From assembly GCA_017744415.1 (NCBI GenBank), contig JAGIBJ010000128.1, forward strand, positions 23,800-87,799: DNA of 64,000 bases, written 5' to 3'. A model generated the notes under the pieces. That model worked only from the letters and a program-made list of their open reading frames with translations. It searched no databases and had not been told where the DNA came from. A program made the position numbers and the translations under genes. The stretch is from Solirubrobacteraceae bacterium (lineage in GTDB: Bacteria; Actinomycetota; Thermoleophilia; Solirubrobacterales; Solirubrobacteraceae). Positions 8,397-17,978 of the stretch are shown piece by piece (position 1 is the first letter of the stretch; every line of letters starts with the position of its first letter).

Positions 8397-9572
8397 TCAG
8401 TCGGCGAGGGCGCGCGCGATCAACTCGCCCATCCCTGGAGTCTCGAGCAGGAACGAATCGTGGCCCCACGGCGCCGCGAGCTCTTGATGCTCGACGGCGC
8501 GGGCACCCGCGGCTCGCAGGCGGGCGGCGAGCCGCACCGCGTGGCTGGTGCCGAAGCGCCAGTCGGAGTCAAACGAGAGCACGAGGTGGCGAGCCGTGGG
8601 ATTGCGGGCGACCGCACGGCACGCCGCCTCGGCGTTCGCGGGCCCGAACGGGGCAAAGTCGTCCATCGGGCGGGTGAGGAAGAGGTAGCTCAAAGCGTCG
8701 AAGCGCCGCAGGAAGCTCTGCCCCTGGTGCTCGAGGTACGTCTCCACCGCCCGCCCCGGCGCGAGCCACTCAGCGGCACTGCGCGGCGGCGCACCGGCAG
8801 GCGCCGGATCACCGAGCTTCCGCTCGAGCGCCTCGGACGAGACGTAGGTGATGTGGGCGAAGCGCCGGGCCGCAGCGAGCCCGCGCTCGGGCCCCGCCCC
8901 GCCCGTCTCGAGGTAGCGGCCGCCCTCGAAGCCCGGGTCGTCGAGGATCGCCTGGCGGCCGGCGGCCGAGAAGGCGCGATTCTCGGTGGTGAGTTCGCTG
9001 GTGGTCGCGATGAGGATCGTCGCCTCCACCTCCTCCGGCGCCGCGAGGAACCACTCGATGGCATGCATACCGCCGAGCGAGGGCCCGACGAGCGCGTGGT
9101 AGCGCGTGATGCCGAGCGCGCCACCCAAGCGGCGAAGCACCGCAACCTGATCGCCGATCGTGATCGGAGGGAAGTCGATGCCCCACGGCCGGCCGGTGGC
9201 CGGATCGGTGGAGGCCGGCCCAGTCGTGCCGAGGCAGCTGCCGAGCAGGTTGGCGCAGACGACGAACCAGCGGTCGGTGTCGATCGGGCGGCCCGGCCCG
9301 ATCACGGAGTCCCACCATCCGGGCCCGCCGTCGCCCTCGGCCTCACCGGCGGCATGGGCGTCCGCCGTGAGCGCGTGGAGCACGACCACGGCGTTGTCGC
9401 CGGCGGGGCTCAGCTCGCCGTAGGTCTGGTAGGCCACCTCGACGTGGTCGAGCGACCGGCCGCAACGCAGCGCAAGCGGGTCGGTGGGGGTGGCGACGAC
9501 CTCCCGGCGCGTGCGTACCGCCCCGAGACCGGTGCCTGGGGTGCGGGCGTGCGCCGAGAGGTCGATGACCAT
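8397..9572 (-). CDS. metX: Homoserine O-acetyltransferase
   Basis: A 391-residue alpha/beta-hydrolase-fold enzyme that activates homoserine with an acyl-CoA in methionine synthesis. The nucleophile Ser165 lies in GPSLGGM. The family strings HALTADAHA, NLLGSCLGTTGP and the Asp/His pair regions (SFDSDWRF and PWGHDSFL) are all present. It lies 8 nt downstream of metY on the same strand, so the two are co-transcribed and supply the substrate and the sulfhydrylation step. The acyl donor (acetyl or succinyl) cannot be fixed by eye; pairing with metY suggests acetyl. Confidence 0.93.
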   Translation of the reverse strand: MVIDLSAHARTPGTGLGAVRTRREVVATPTDPLALRCGRSLDHVEVAYQTYGELSPAGDNAVVVLHALTADAHAAGEAEGDGGPGWWDSVIGPGRPIDTDRWFVVCANLLGSCLGTTGPASTDPATGRPWGIDFPPITIGDQVAVLRRLGGALGITRYHALVGPSLGGMHAIEWFLAAPEEVEATILIATTSELTTENRAFSAAGRQAILDDPGFEGGRYLETGGAGPERGLAAARRFAHITYVSSEALERKLGDPAPAGAPPRSAAEWLAPGRAVETYLEHQGQSFLRRFDALSYLFLTRPMDDFAPFGPANAEAACRAVARNPTARHLVLSFDSDWRFGTSHAVRLAARLRAAGARAVEHQELAAPWGHDSFLLETPGMGELIARALAD

Positions 9573-9580
9573 TTGGTGAA

Positions 9581-10879
9581 TCAGGCGGGGACGGCGGTGG
9601 CCGCCTTCACGAGTGCCTGATCGAGATCCGCGACGAGGTCATCGATGTGCTCGATGCCGACCGAGAGCCGCACGGTGTCGTCGGTGACGCCCGCCTGCTC
9701 GAGCTCCTCCGCGCTGAGCTGCGAATGCGTGGTGGTGGCGTTGTGGATCGCCAGCGACTTCGCGTCGCCGATGTTGGCGAGGTGGCTGAACAGCTCGAGT
9801 CCCTCGATGAACGAGCGCCCGGCCTCCTTCCCCCCACGCACGCCGAACGTGACGAGCGCGCCGCCGCCTCCGACGAGCACGCGCTCCGCCGTGGCGTGGT
9901 GCTCGTCGTCCTCGAGGCCCGGGTAGTTCACCCAGCTCACGGCGTCGTGCGCTCGGAGGTATTCCGCGATCTTGCGGGCGTTCTCCTGGTGGCGCTCGAG
10001 CCGCAGCGGGAGCGTCTCGATGCCTTGCAGCAGCAGGAAGGCGTTGAACGGCGAGAGCGCCGCGCCCGTGTTGCGCAGCAGCACGGTGCGGGCCCGGCCG
10101 ACGTAGGCCGCGGGCCCCAGCGCGTCGCTCCACACCACGCCGTGGTAGCTCGGATCCGGAGCGGTGAGGCCCGGAAACCGGTCGGCGTGGGCCACCCAGT
10201 CGAAGTTGCCCGAGTCGATGATCGCACCGCCGATCGAGGTCCCGTGGCCGCCGATGAACTTCGTGAGCGAGTGGACGGCGATGTCGGCGCCCTGCTCGAA
10301 CACGCGCGCGCCGAGCGGCGTCGGCACGGTGTTGTCGACGATCAGCGGGAGGCCGGCCTCGTGCGCCGCTGCCGACCACGCCGGCACATCGAGCACGTTG
10401 AGTTTCGGGTTGCCAATCGTCTCCCCGAACACGAGGCGCGTGTTCTCGTCGGCGAGCCGCGCCACCGCGCCCGGGTCGTTCGCATCGGCGAAGCGCACCT
10501 CGATGCCGTACTGCGGCAGCGTGTGCGCGAAGAGGTTGTAGGTGCCGCCGTAGAGCTGCGACACCGAGATGATGTTGTCGCCGGCGCGCGCGATGTTGAG
10601 GATCGAGTAGGTGACCGCCGCCTGACCGGAGGCCGCGACGAGCGCCGCGACCCCGCCCTCCAGCTGCGCAAGACGCTGCTCGAGCACGTCCCAGGTCGGG
10701 TTCATGATCCGGGTGTAGATGTTGCCCGGCTCCGCGAGCGCGAAGAGGTTCGCGGCGTGCTCGGTGTCGTTGAACGTGTACGAGGTGGTCGGGTAGATCG
10801 GCACGGCGCGCGCGTTGGTGGCGGCGTCGGGCTGCTGCCCGCCGTGCAGGGCGATCGTCTCCGGGCGGTACTGGCTCAT
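9581..10879 (-). CDS. metY: O-acetylhomoserine aminocarboxypropyltransferase (sulfhydrylase)
   Basis: A 432-residue Cys/Met-metabolism PLP enzyme that makes homocysteine from O-acetylhomoserine and sulfide. It has the [20 protein letters not shown] opening, the [10 protein letters not shown] substrate motif and the PLP lysine in [10 protein letters not shown]. The length of about 430 is typical of MetY rather than the shorter MetB/MetC. The ATG at 10879 has a GGGAG Shine-Dalgarno. It is first gene of the metY-metX operon; the leader upstream holds a palindrome and short tandem repeats but no recognisable SAM riboswitch. Confidence 0.94.
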   Translation of the reverse strand: MSQYRPETIALHGGQQPDAATNARAVPIYPTTSYTFNDTEHAANLFALAEPGNIYTRIMNPTWDVLEQRLAQLEGGVAALVAASGQAAVTYSILNIARAGDNIISVSQLYGGTYNLFAHTLPQYGIEVRFADANDPGAVARLADENTRLVFGETIGNPKLNVLDVPAWSAAAHEAGLPLIVDNTVPTPLGARVFEQGADIAVHSLTKFIGGHGTSIGGAIIDSGNFDWVAHADRFPGLTAPDPSYHGVVWSDALGPAAYVGRARTVLLRNTGAALSPFNAFLLLQGIETLPLRLERHQENARKIAEYLRAHDAVSWVNYPGLEDDEHHATAERVLVGGGGALVTFGVRGGKEAGRSFIEGLELFSHLANIGDAKSLAIHNATTTHSQLSAEELEQAGVTDDTVRLSVGIEHIDDLVADLDQALVKAATAVPA

Positions 10880-10926
10880 GCGGGCTCCCTGGGGTCGAGG
10901 CTTCGTGGCACTCCGCCATAATCTAC

Positions 10927-10946
10927 ATAAATGCAGTCGTGTTTAT
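10927..10946. promoter_or_regulatory. A/T-rich pseudo-palindrome upstream of metY
   Basis: ATAAATGCAGTCGTGTTTAT has inverted ATAAA/TTTAT ends and lies 48-67 bp upstream of the metY start in an otherwise very GC-rich region. An AT-rich island of this kind commonly holds the -10 region or an operator. No regulator gene is adjacent. Confidence 0.35.
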
Positions 10947-10958
10947 CGCCATTTGCTT

Positions 10959-11022
10959 GACGGGACCCAGTTGGACCGACAGACGACCCCGTTGGACCCG
11001 CATATGGACGCCCGCGGGACCC
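10959..11022. repeat. Imperfect tandem repeats in the metY leader
   Basis: Related units occur at 10959-10977 (GACGGGACCCAGTTGGACC), 10982-10999 (GACGACCCCGTTGGACCC) and, more diverged, 11006-11022. The palindrome-like GCGGGACCCGC (11015-11025) ends the array at the beta-lactamase-like gene's stop. They could bind a sulfur or methionine regulator; no function is established. Confidence 0.4.
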
Positions 11023-11023
11023 G

Positions 11024-11881
11024 CTAGATCAGGCGCTCGACCACGCCGCGGATGCTGGTGACGCCGGCCTCCATCGACGCCCCGCCGCCGGTGAGCACGG
11101 CGATACCGATGCGGCAGCTGCCGCGCTCGACGCGCAGCCCCTGGTGCACGAACCAGCCGCTCGGCTGCGGCAGCCAGCCGCTCTTGAAGAGCGTGCGGAA
11201 CCCGTGGCTCCGGGCGACCGGCGCGCCGCCCCACACTTGAGCGTGGGTGATCGAGCGCAGCAGCGTGCGGCCGTAGGTCTTCTGCGAGGCCGGAAGCAGG
11301 GCGTCGAGGTGACTCCAGAAGCGGGCCTGGTCGCTCGCGGTGAGCTGCGAGCTCCCCCAGTAGCCACCGACGGTGTAGCGGCGCATGCCCGCGGCCTTGG
11401 CCACCCGCAGCACGGCCTCGCGGCCCACGGCGTTGAACGTGGCGGTCGCGGCGGTGTTGTCGGACAGCGTGATCATGCTGCGCAGCCGCGCGCGATCGCC
11501 GGAATTGAGCGGGGTGCGCGAGGCCGCGTGCCTGCGCAGGTCGGCGACGAGCAGCATCGCCTTCACCAAGCTGGCCGAACGGAACGGGATGCCGCCGCGG
11601 AACGAGCGCAGCTGCCCACGCTCCTCGACGGCGAACGCCACCGTCCCCGGGCGGCTCACGGCGTAGGCCCGCGCACGTTTGATGGCGGCATCGCTCACGC
11701 AGCGCTTCGGCTTGGTCGAGTCGGGCGCGTTGTGGATGGCCGTCTTCGCCGTGGCAGCCGCCGGCTGCGGGGTCGCGCTCAGCGCGCCGGCTCCCACGGG
11801 CGCCAGCAGGCTGCCGGCGATGAGGAGCGTGGTGGCGAACGGCACCACGCCATTGTTCAGGGCGAGCGTCGGCGCGCCCAT
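11024..11881 (-). CDS. Secreted serine hydrolase, class A beta-lactamase fold
   Basis: About 285 residues with a hydrophobic export segment (VPFATTLLIAGSLLAPVGAGA) near the N-terminus. Penicillin-binding/beta-lactamase motifs appear in order: SxxK in SASLVKAM, SDN in ITLSDNTAA and KSG in FKSGWL. The class A Glu166 omega-loop motif is not evident, so a D,D-peptidase-like or other hydrolase role is as likely as antibiotic hydrolysis. I chose the ATG at 11881 because a longer frame would run into the upstream gene. It is extracytoplasmic by prediction. Confidence 0.8.
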   Translation of the reverse strand: MGAPTLALNNGVVPFATTLLIAGSLLAPVGAGALSATPQPAAATAKTAIHNAPDSTKPKRCVSDAAIKRARAYAVSRPGTVAFAVEERGQLRSFRGGIPFRSASLVKAMLLVADLRRHAASRTPLNSGDRARLRSMITLSDNTAATATFNAVGREAVLRVAKAAGMRRYTVGGYWGSSQLTASDQARFWSHLDALLPASQKTYGRTLLRSITHAQVWGGAPVARSHGFRTLFKSGWLPQPSGWFVHQGLRVERGSCRIGIAVLTGGGASMEAGVTSIRGVVERLI

Positions 11882-11948
11882 GGCCTGGTGGCGACCCGAG
11901 CAGCCGCGAGCACGGCCCCGTTTGGCCGCATGTCCATGGCTGCCGGCG

Positions 11949-12911
11949 TCAGAGCTCGAGCACGAGCTTGCCGGTGGCGCGGCGCGCATCGAGGTCGCGC
12001 AGAGCCTGAGCTCCGTCGGCGAGCGGATAGGCGGCGCCGACCACCGGCGCGACGATCCCCGCTGCCGCCCACTCGAGCAGATCCGCGTGGATCGCGCGGG
12101 TGAGCTCGGGGCGGGTGCCCACGAACGCGCCCCAGGCGGCCCCGACCACCTCGATGTTCTTCAGCAGCAGCCGGTTGAGTGGCACGCTCGGGATCTCCCC
12201 GCCGGTGAAGCCGACGACGACGAGCCGGCCCTCCTCGGCCAGCGAGCGCAGCGAATCGAGCACGCGGTCACCGCCGACCGGATCGAGCACGGCGTCGACG
12301 CCGCGGCCCTCGGTGAGCGCCTTCACCTGCTTCGGCCACCCCTCCTCCGGGCGGATTACGTCGTCGGCGCCGGCCTCGTGGGCCACCGCCTCCTTCTCGT
12401 CACTGGAGACGACCGCGATCGTGCGCACGCCGGCTCCGCGCGCTACCTGGATCGCCGCGGTGCCGACGCCACCGGCGGCCCCGTGGATCAGCACGGTGTC
12501 GCCGGCCTTCAGCCGCCCCCGACGCAGCAGCGCGAAGTGGGCCGTGTGGTAGTTCATGATCAGCCCGGCCGCCTGCACGTCGGTCATGGAGTCCGGCACC
12601 GGCAGCACCATCTCGGGGGCTGCCGCGACCTGCTCGGCGGCCATGCCGAGCCCGAACGCTGCGACCCGCTGGCCAACCTCGAGCCCACTGTCCTGAGGAG
12701 CGCGGGCCACTCGCCCGGCGGCCTCGACGCCGAGCGTGAACGGTGGCTGGAGCTTGAGCTGGTACTCGCCGCGGGAGAGCAGCAGGTCGGGGAACGCGAT
12801 GCCGGCGGCGGCGACGTCGACCACCACCGGCGCGTCCGCCGACGGCGGCTCGATCTCCAAGACGCCGACGCCGTCGGGACCGGTGAGAGCAGTGACCTGC
12901 AGGGCGCGCAT
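11949..12911 (-). CDS. NADPH:quinone oxidoreductase-type MDR protein
   Basis: A 320-residue medium-chain reductase starting MRALQVTALTGPDGVGVLEI. It has the GroES-like N-terminal domain, the nucleotide-binding motif HGAAGGVGTAAIQVARG and the VLDPVGGDRVLDSLRSLAEE segment of the quinone oxidoreductase group. Zinc-ligand cysteines are absent, as in QOR enzymes. It probably reduces quinones or enoyl compounds with NADPH in the cytosol. It is divergent from a small gene at 12951 with only 39 bp between starts. Confidence 0.9.
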   Translation of the reverse strand: MRALQVTALTGPDGVGVLEIEPPSADAPVVVDVAAAGIAFPDLLLSRGEYQLKLQPPFTLGVEAAGRVARAPQDSGLEVGQRVAAFGLGMAAEQVAAAPEMVLPVPDSMTDVQAAGLIMNYHTAHFALLRRGRLKAGDTVLIHGAAGGVGTAAIQVARGAGVRTIAVVSSDEKEAVAHEAGADDVIRPEEGWPKQVKALTEGRGVDAVLDPVGGDRVLDSLRSLAEEGRLVVVGFTGGEIPSVPLNRLLLKNIEVVGAAWGAFVGTRPELTRAIHADLLEWAAAGIVAPVVGAAYPLADGAQALRDLDARRATGKLVLEL

Positions 12912-12950
12912 GGCGAGCAGTCTCGCATCCGCCGTGCGAGGATGAACGCA

Positions 12951-13337
12951 GTGACCCCCAAGGACCGCACCCTGGTCGCGTACGTGATCGACGAGGCCAC
13001 CGACGACGTCGCCGAGACGATCATCGAAGCCGGCCGGCGCGCCCGTGAACTCCACCTGTGGGACGGCTCGGCGCCGCGCGAGTTCGACGCCGTGCCCGAT
13101 GGCTCGCCACGCACCGTCGGCGTCGGCTTGCACTTCACCGATCCGTTCCCGATCGGCGATCGACCGGGCCTCATCCGGCTCCTCGAATACCTGGCGGTCG
13201 CCGCTGAACAGCTCGACGTGTGCCTCGAGCTGCAGATCGACGAGGCACCGATCGGGCTGATCGCTCCGGAGGGCATCCAGCCGTGGGCGATCGACGCGCT
13301 CCAGAAGGAGTTCGGGCTCATCGACCTCTCCGCCTGA
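12951..13337 (+). CDS. Conserved small hypothetical protein
   Basis: 128 residues starting at a GTG with GAGG nine bases upstream; an ATG at 12942 is the alternative. The protein is acidic, mixed alpha/beta and soluble, with strings such as RTVGVGLHFTDPFP and VCLELQIDEAPIGLIAPEGI. I do not recognise the family. Divergent pairing with the quinone oxidoreductase suggests shared regulation but not a function. Confidence 0.7.
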   Translation: MTPKDRTLVAYVIDEATDDVAETIIEAGRRARELHLWDGSAPREFDAVPDGSPRTVGVGLHFTDPFPIGDRPGLIRLLEYLAVAAEQLDVCLELQIDEAPIGLIAPEGIQPWAIDALQKEFGLIDLSA

Positions 13338-13500
13338 GCGGACTTGAGCGCCCTCGGGCGCCTCGGTCCGAACCATCCGAATCCCATACTGGTACCACCA
13401 ATTGGCGTCCAGGTCGCTTCAGGGTGCTCGGGAGCGACGTCGATGCAGGGGCCAGTTGGGAGCCACGGAGGCTCCTGCCGAATCTTTCAGGACCTCCATC

Positions 13501-14148
13501 GTGTCGATCCTTCCCCGCCCCCTCGTCGCTGTCGTCGCGACGGGCCTCTCACTCGGCCTCTCGTTCGGCCTCGCCGCCGGCCCCGCCACCGCCGCCGCCT
13601 CGAAGCAGGCCGCCAAGGCGAAGCCGACCACCAAGGCCAAGAGCAAGGCGAAGGCCAAGAGCAAGGCCAAGCCGAAGAAGAAGGTCACCGTGAAGGCGCC
13701 CGCCAAGCCCGACCTCACCGTGAAGGCCATCCACGTCGACGTGTCCGACTCGGGCACGCTGCTCGTGAGCGCGAACCTCCTGAACGTGGGCCGCGGCTTC
13801 GCGGCCCCGAGCAACGTCGTCATCGCGCTGTCGGACGACAACACCTGGAACGACGGCGACGAGCTCCTCGACGAGCTGCCGTTCGATCGAATCGGCTCCG
13901 GCGTCACCCGCCGCATCGATGCCGAGGTCGACGTGCCGTTCGACGTCGACACCTCCCAAGACCTCCGCGTGCTCGTATGCGCCGACGCAGACGCCGTGAT
14001 CACCGAGAAGAGCGAGAGCAACAACTGCGTGTCGCAGGCGATCACCCTCGGCGACATCGACCCGGTCGACGAAGCCGGCGCCGATGACGAGTCGGCCGAC
14101 CAGGGCTCCGGCTCGGGCGGCGATGAACCGGCCGACGAGGACGCCTAA
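13501..14148 (+). CDS. Secreted CARDB-domain protein with Lys/Ala-rich linker
   Basis: 215 residues. A signal peptide (MSILPRPLVAVVATGLSLGL to about residue 33) is followed by a Lys/Ala-rich linker (KAKPTTKAKSKAKAKSKAK), which is common in proteins bound to anionic cell wall. An adhesion-type CARDB domain (PDLTVKAIHVD ... DADAVITEKSESNNCVSQAI) follows, then an acidic Asp/Glu tail. It probably acts as a surface or extracellular binding protein. The GTG at 13501 has CAGGA upstream. Two Cys in the CARDB domain could form a disulfide. Confidence 0.75.
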   Translation: MSILPRPLVAVVATGLSLGLSFGLAAGPATAAASKQAAKAKPTTKAKSKAKAKSKAKPKKKVTVKAPAKPDLTVKAIHVDVSDSGTLLVSANLLNVGRGFAAPSNVVIALSDDNTWNDGDELLDELPFDRIGSGVTRRIDAEVDVPFDVDTSQDLRVLVCADADAVITEKSESNNCVSQAITLGDIDPVDEAGADDESADQGSGSGGDEPADEDA

Positions 14149-14204
14149 ACCTTCGGCCCTCCCCAGGGGCGCCGGGGCGGACGCCGCAGCGGCGCTCGCC
14201 CCAC

Positions 14205-14972
14205 CTACTCGGCGGCGTCGATGGCGACCGCCGACCAGCGATCGACGGTGCCGTCGTCCCCGAGCACGGGGGCGATGCGCACCTCGCAGCGCCGCGCGGC
14301 GCCACTGATCCCAGTGATCCGGAACTCGCCGGTGAGCGGAGACGCCGTGGCCTTGGCCGTCGCCCAGGCCGCCTCAAACGCACCGCGATCGTCGGGGTGC
14401 ACGACGGCCGCCCACTGGGGCCGGCCGTCGACGATCGGCACGGCGCCGACCTCGTCGAGCCAGCGCTGGTTGACGAAGTCGCACTCGCCGTCGCGGTCGA
14501 TCGACCATGCGAGCACCGGCAGCGCGACCATCAGATCGTTGGAGCGGCGCTCGCCCTCGCGCAGCGCCAGCTCAACCTGCAGGCGCTCGGTGGTGTCGTC
14601 GGCTTCGACGAGGAAGAACTCGACGCGGCCGTCGTCGCCGGTGATCGGTGAAACCGTCGCCTCCGCGTACCGCACCTGACCCTGCGTCGTGGTGATCACG
14701 TCGTCGTAACCGCACGGCTCGGCGGCGCGGGCGACCTCACCGAGGCGCTGGTTCCACGTCTGGTGCCACGTGGAATCCGCGCCGAAGTAGGGCGTATCGG
14801 CGATGTGGCGGCCGAGGAACTCCTCGCGCCCGAAGCCACGCGCCTCCGGGGCGTCGTTGACCTCACGCACGATCCCGTCGGGATCGAGCACCGCCATGAA
14901 GACGGGCCGCTGTCGGAAGACGCGCCAGGCCAGTGGGCCGGGGTCGGGAGTCGTGATGGTGCTGTCGGACAC
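14205..14972 (-). CDS. Two-PAS-domain protein without output domain
   Basis: About 255 residues with two PAS units. The first is FMAVLDPDGIVREVNDAPEA ... FGREEFLGRHIAD, with its PAC segment ending VEFFLVEADDTTERL. The second is LPVLAWSIDRDGECDFVNQRW ... GRPQWAAVVHPDDRGAF. No kinase, GGDEF, EAL or HTH domain follows. It could be a signal-input subunit that partners with another protein. The GTG start at 14970-14972 is chosen because upstream frames overlap the ligD promoter region; no good Shine-Dalgarno is visible. Confidence 0.75.
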   Translation of the reverse strand: MSDSTITTPDPGPLAWRVFRQRPVFMAVLDPDGIVREVNDAPEARGFGREEFLGRHIADTPYFGADSTWHQTWNQRLGEVARAAEPCGYDDVITTTQGQVRYAEATVSPITGDDGRVEFFLVEADDTTERLQVELALREGERRSNDLMVALPVLAWSIDRDGECDFVNQRWLDEVGAVPIVDGRPQWAAVVHPDDRGAFEAAWATAKATASPLTGEFRITGISGAARRCEVRIAPVLGDDGTVDRWSAVAIDAAE

Positions 14973-15114
14973 TCGCGCTGATGGGACGAGGCCGCGCAGC
15001 ACGCGGCCAGGGCGATCGGTCTCCCCCAGCCTAACGCTCCGCTCCGGCGGTCTACGCAGGTGTTCGGGCAGGCGGGTTGCGAATGGGCGCGCGAGTCCCG
15101 ACGATGATGGGCTC

Positions 15115-17070
15115 GTGGCTCCCCCGTCCCCGTCCTCCCGTGCCTCGTCCGGCACGCCCGCACCGATGCTCGCCACACCCGGCGAGCTGCCCGCGGACGA
15201 CGAGGGCTGGGCCTACGAGGTGAAGTGGGACGGCGTGCGCGCGATCGTCGCGGTGACGTCCGAGCGGGTGCAGATCACGAGCCGCGGCGGCCTCGACCTC
15301 AGCCCTGCGTTCCCCGAGCTCACGCCGCTCGCGGCGGCACTCGGCCAGGGCGCCGTGCTCGACGGCGAGATCATCGCGTTCGACGACCACGGCCTGCAGC
15401 GGTTCGATGCGATCCAGAAGCGCCTGCGCACCACGGGCACCGGCGTGATCGCGCGCCTCGCTCAAGAGCGGCCCGCCACGCTCGCGATCTTCGACGTGCT
15501 CGACCTCGCGGGCGAGACGCTCACCGGCCGCCCATGGCATGAGCGCCGCGAGGTGCTGGAGTCGCTGGCGCTCGACGACGAGCACTGGCAGGTGCCGCCG
15601 GCGCATGTCGGCGAGGGCACGGGCGCGGGGCTGCTGGCGGCCACCGAGGCGCAGCAGCTCGAAGGCATCATCGCCAAGCGCATGAGCTCGATCTACCGCC
15701 CGGGCGCACGCTCGCCCGACTGGCTGAAGATCAAGCACCGCCGCCGCCAGGAGGTGGTGATCGGCGGCTGGACGACGGGCACGGGCCGGCGCGCCCGCAC
15801 GCTCGGGGCCGTGCAGGTGGGCGTGTACGAGAACTCGGTGCTGCGGCACATCGGCGGCGTGGGCAGCGGGCTCAAGGAGGCCGACCTCACGGAGCTACGC
15901 GAGCGCTTCGCGGAGCTCGAGGCGCAGGCATCGCCCTTCGGCGCGGGCTCGCCACCACGCGGCACCCATTTCGTGCGGCCTGAGCTCGTGTGCGAGGTCG
16001 AGTTCACCGGCTGGAGCGACGACGGCCAGCTGCGGCACCCGGTGTTCCGCGGGCTGCGCGCCGACAAGCCCGCCAGGGAGGTGGTGCGCGAGCCCGAGCC
16101 GCGGCGCCCCGCCGACTCCGCCCCGGGCGGCGTGTCGTTCACCGGCGAGCATGGCGACGCTCCCGAGGCGCTCGTCGATGGCCGCCGCCTGCGCGTCACC
16201 AACCTCGAGAAGCCGATGTACGGCGAGGCAGCGTTCACCAAGCGGCAGGTGATCGAGTACTACGCGCAGATCGCGCCGGTGCTCCTCCCGCACTTCGCCG
16301 GTCGTGCGACGACGCTGCGGCGCTTCCCGCACGGCGCCGCCGATCCGGCCTCGTTCTACGAGAAGCGCGCGAACGCCCACCGCCCCGACTGGGTGCGCAC
16401 CGTGCCAATGCCGATCGGTGACGACGAGATCATCGACTTCGTCGAGGTCGCCGACACCCCGACGCTGGTGTGGCTCGCGAACCTCGCGGCGCTCGAGCTG
16501 CACCCCTCGCTCTCGCGTGCCGTCGATCCCGACGAGCCGACCGCGCTCGTCTTCGACCTCGATCCCGGGCCGCCCGCGACGGTCGTCGAGTGCTGCCGCG
16601 TCGCCCTGCTCATCCGGGCGCTGCTGACCCAGCTCGACCTCGACATCTGGGCGAAAACTTCCGGTGGCAAGGGCCTTCAGGTCTACGCTCCGATCAACGT
16701 GCCCGTGACCTACGACGACACCAAGGCGTTCGCGCACGCCGTCGCCGCGCTCCTCGAAGACCGCGAGCCCGGCCTCGTCACGAGCCGCATGGCGAAGCGC
16801 CTGCGCCCCGGCAAGGTGTTCGTCGACTGGGGGCAGAACGATCGCCACAAGACCACCGTCGGCGTGTATTCGCTGCGCGCGCAGCCGCAGCCGACCGTGT
16901 CGACACCGGTGAGCTGGGACGAGGTGGAGGCCTGCGCCGCCGCCGGCGATCCCGCTCAGTTGCGCTTCACCGCCCCGCAGGTGCTGGCGCGCGTCGCCGA
17001 GCTCGGCGATCTCTTCGCCCCCGTCGCCACGCTCCGCCAGTCCCTACCGGCCCTCGGGGGTCCGACCTGA
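15115..17070 (+). CDS. ligD: NHEJ multifunctional DNA ligase/polymerase LigD (LIG-POL)
   Basis: 651 residues. The ATP-dependent ligase domain is N-terminal, with the adenylated Lys37 in EVKWDGVR, then GEIIAFDD, GIIAKRMSS and DWLKIKHR. The archaeo-eukaryotic primase-like POL domain is C-terminal, with catalytic D481/D483 in FDLDPGPP and the SGGKGLQVYAP motif. No phosphoesterase (PE) domain is present. The order is the reverse of mycobacterial POL-PE-LIG. It fills and seals Ku-bound double-strand breaks. It overlaps the first ku gene by 1 nt, showing tight translational coupling. Confidence 0.95.
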   Translation: MAPPSPSSRASSGTPAPMLATPGELPADDEGWAYEVKWDGVRAIVAVTSERVQITSRGGLDLSPAFPELTPLAAALGQGAVLDGEIIAFDDHGLQRFDAIQKRLRTTGTGVIARLAQERPATLAIFDVLDLAGETLTGRPWHERREVLESLALDDEHWQVPPAHVGEGTGAGLLAATEAQQLEGIIAKRMSSIYRPGARSPDWLKIKHRRRQEVVIGGWTTGTGRRARTLGAVQVGVYENSVLRHIGGVGSGLKEADLTELRERFAELEAQASPFGAGSPPRGTHFVRPELVCEVEFTGWSDDGQLRHPVFRGLRADKPAREVVREPEPRRPADSAPGGVSFTGEHGDAPEALVDGRRLRVTNLEKPMYGEAAFTKRQVIEYYAQIAPVLLPHFAGRATTLRRFPHGAADPASFYEKRANAHRPDWVRTVPMPIGDDEIIDFVEVADTPTLVWLANLAALELHPSLSRAVDPDEPTALVFDLDPGPPATVVECCRVALLIRALLTQLDLDIWAKTSGGKGLQVYAPINVPVTYDDTKAFAHAVAALLEDREPGLVTSRMAKRLRPGKVFVDWGQNDRHKTTVGVYSLRAQPQPTVSTPVSWDEVEACAAAGDPAQLRFTAPQVLARVAELGDLFAPVATLRQSLPALGGPT

Positions 17071-17978
17071 TGGCCGCGCGCTCGATCTGGAACGGCACGG
17101 TGACGTTCGGTGCCGTCGCGATCCCGGTGAAGCTCTTCTCCGCGACCGAGAGCCACACGCTCTCGTTCAAGGAGGTGCGTGCCGAGGACGGAGCACGCGT
17201 CTCGCACAAGCGGATCGGGGCGAGCTCTGGCGAGGAGATTGCCTACAGCGAGATCGAGAAGGGCTTCGACACGGGCAGCGAACTCGTGATCCTCAGCAAG
17301 GAGGAGGTGAGCGCCGCCGACGGCACGCGCCCGAAGGTGATCGAGATCGAGACGTTCGTGAAGGGCGAGGAGATCGACCCCGTCTTCTACGACAAGGCCT
17401 ACCACCTGGGTGCCGGCAAGGGCGGCGACCGCGCCTACCGCGTGCTGCTCGCCGCGCTCGAGCGCAGCGGCCGGGTCGGCATCGGCCGCCTGGTGCTGCG
17501 CAGCCGCGAGCAACTGGTCGCGCTGCGCCCGATCCACGGCGCGCTCGGCCTGCAGACGATGCGGTTCCACGATGAGCTCCGCGCGCCGGACGACCTCGAG
17601 ATGCCCGAGATGAAGAAGGCCCCGGGCGCGAAGGAGGTCGAGATGGCGGGCAAGCTCGTCGAGATGCTCTCGAGCGACTGGGATGCGGATGCGCACCACG
17701 ACACCTACCGCGACGCCGTGCTCGAGCTGATCGAGGCGAAGGCCGGCGGCAAAGACGTGACGATCGCTCCGCCCAAGCCGAAGGCCGACTCCGGCGATGC
17801 GCTCGCCAAGGCACTGGAGGCCAGCCTCGCCGCACTCGACCAGCCGAAGCCCAAGGCCAAGAAGAAGCCGGCCGCCAAGAAGGCTGCCGCGAAGACCTCG
17901 GCGTCGACGGCCACGAAGCCGAAGCGCAGCCCCACCGACAAGCCCGGCCCGCCCGCCGCGAAGAAGAAGGCTTCCTGA
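17070..17978 (+). CDS. ku: Ku protein (paralog 1)
   Basis: 302 residues with the bacterial Ku core: MAARSIWNGTVTFGAVAIPV, IEIETFVKGEEIDPVFYDKAYHL and RSREQLVALRPIHGALGLQTM. Homodimeric rings of Ku bind double-strand break ends and recruit LigD. The last 55 residues or so are an unusually Lys/Ala/Pro-rich tail (PKPKAKKKPAAKKAAAK), which in other bacteria adds DNA-binding capacity. Start ATG overlaps the ligD stop (TGATG). A second, different Ku follows immediately. Confidence 0.95.
   Translation: MAARSIWNGTVTFGAVAIPVKLFSATESHTLSFKEVRAEDGARVSHKRIGASSGEEIAYSEIEKGFDTGSELVILSKEEVSAADGTRPKVIEIETFVKGEEIDPVFYDKAYHLGAGKGGDRAYRVLLAALERSGRVGIGRLVLRSREQLVALRPIHGALGLQTMRFHDELRAPDDLEMPEMKKAPGAKEVEMAGKLVEMLSSDWDADAHHDTYRDAVLELIEAKAGGKDVTIAPPKPKADSGDALAKALEASLAALDQPKPKAKKKPAAKKAAAKTSASTATKPKRSPTDKPGPPAAKKKAS

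Noticed and set aside
10880..11020. SAM riboswitch upstream of metY
   Set aside because: None of the SAM-I, SAM-II or SAM-IV core sequences could be found on the minus strand.
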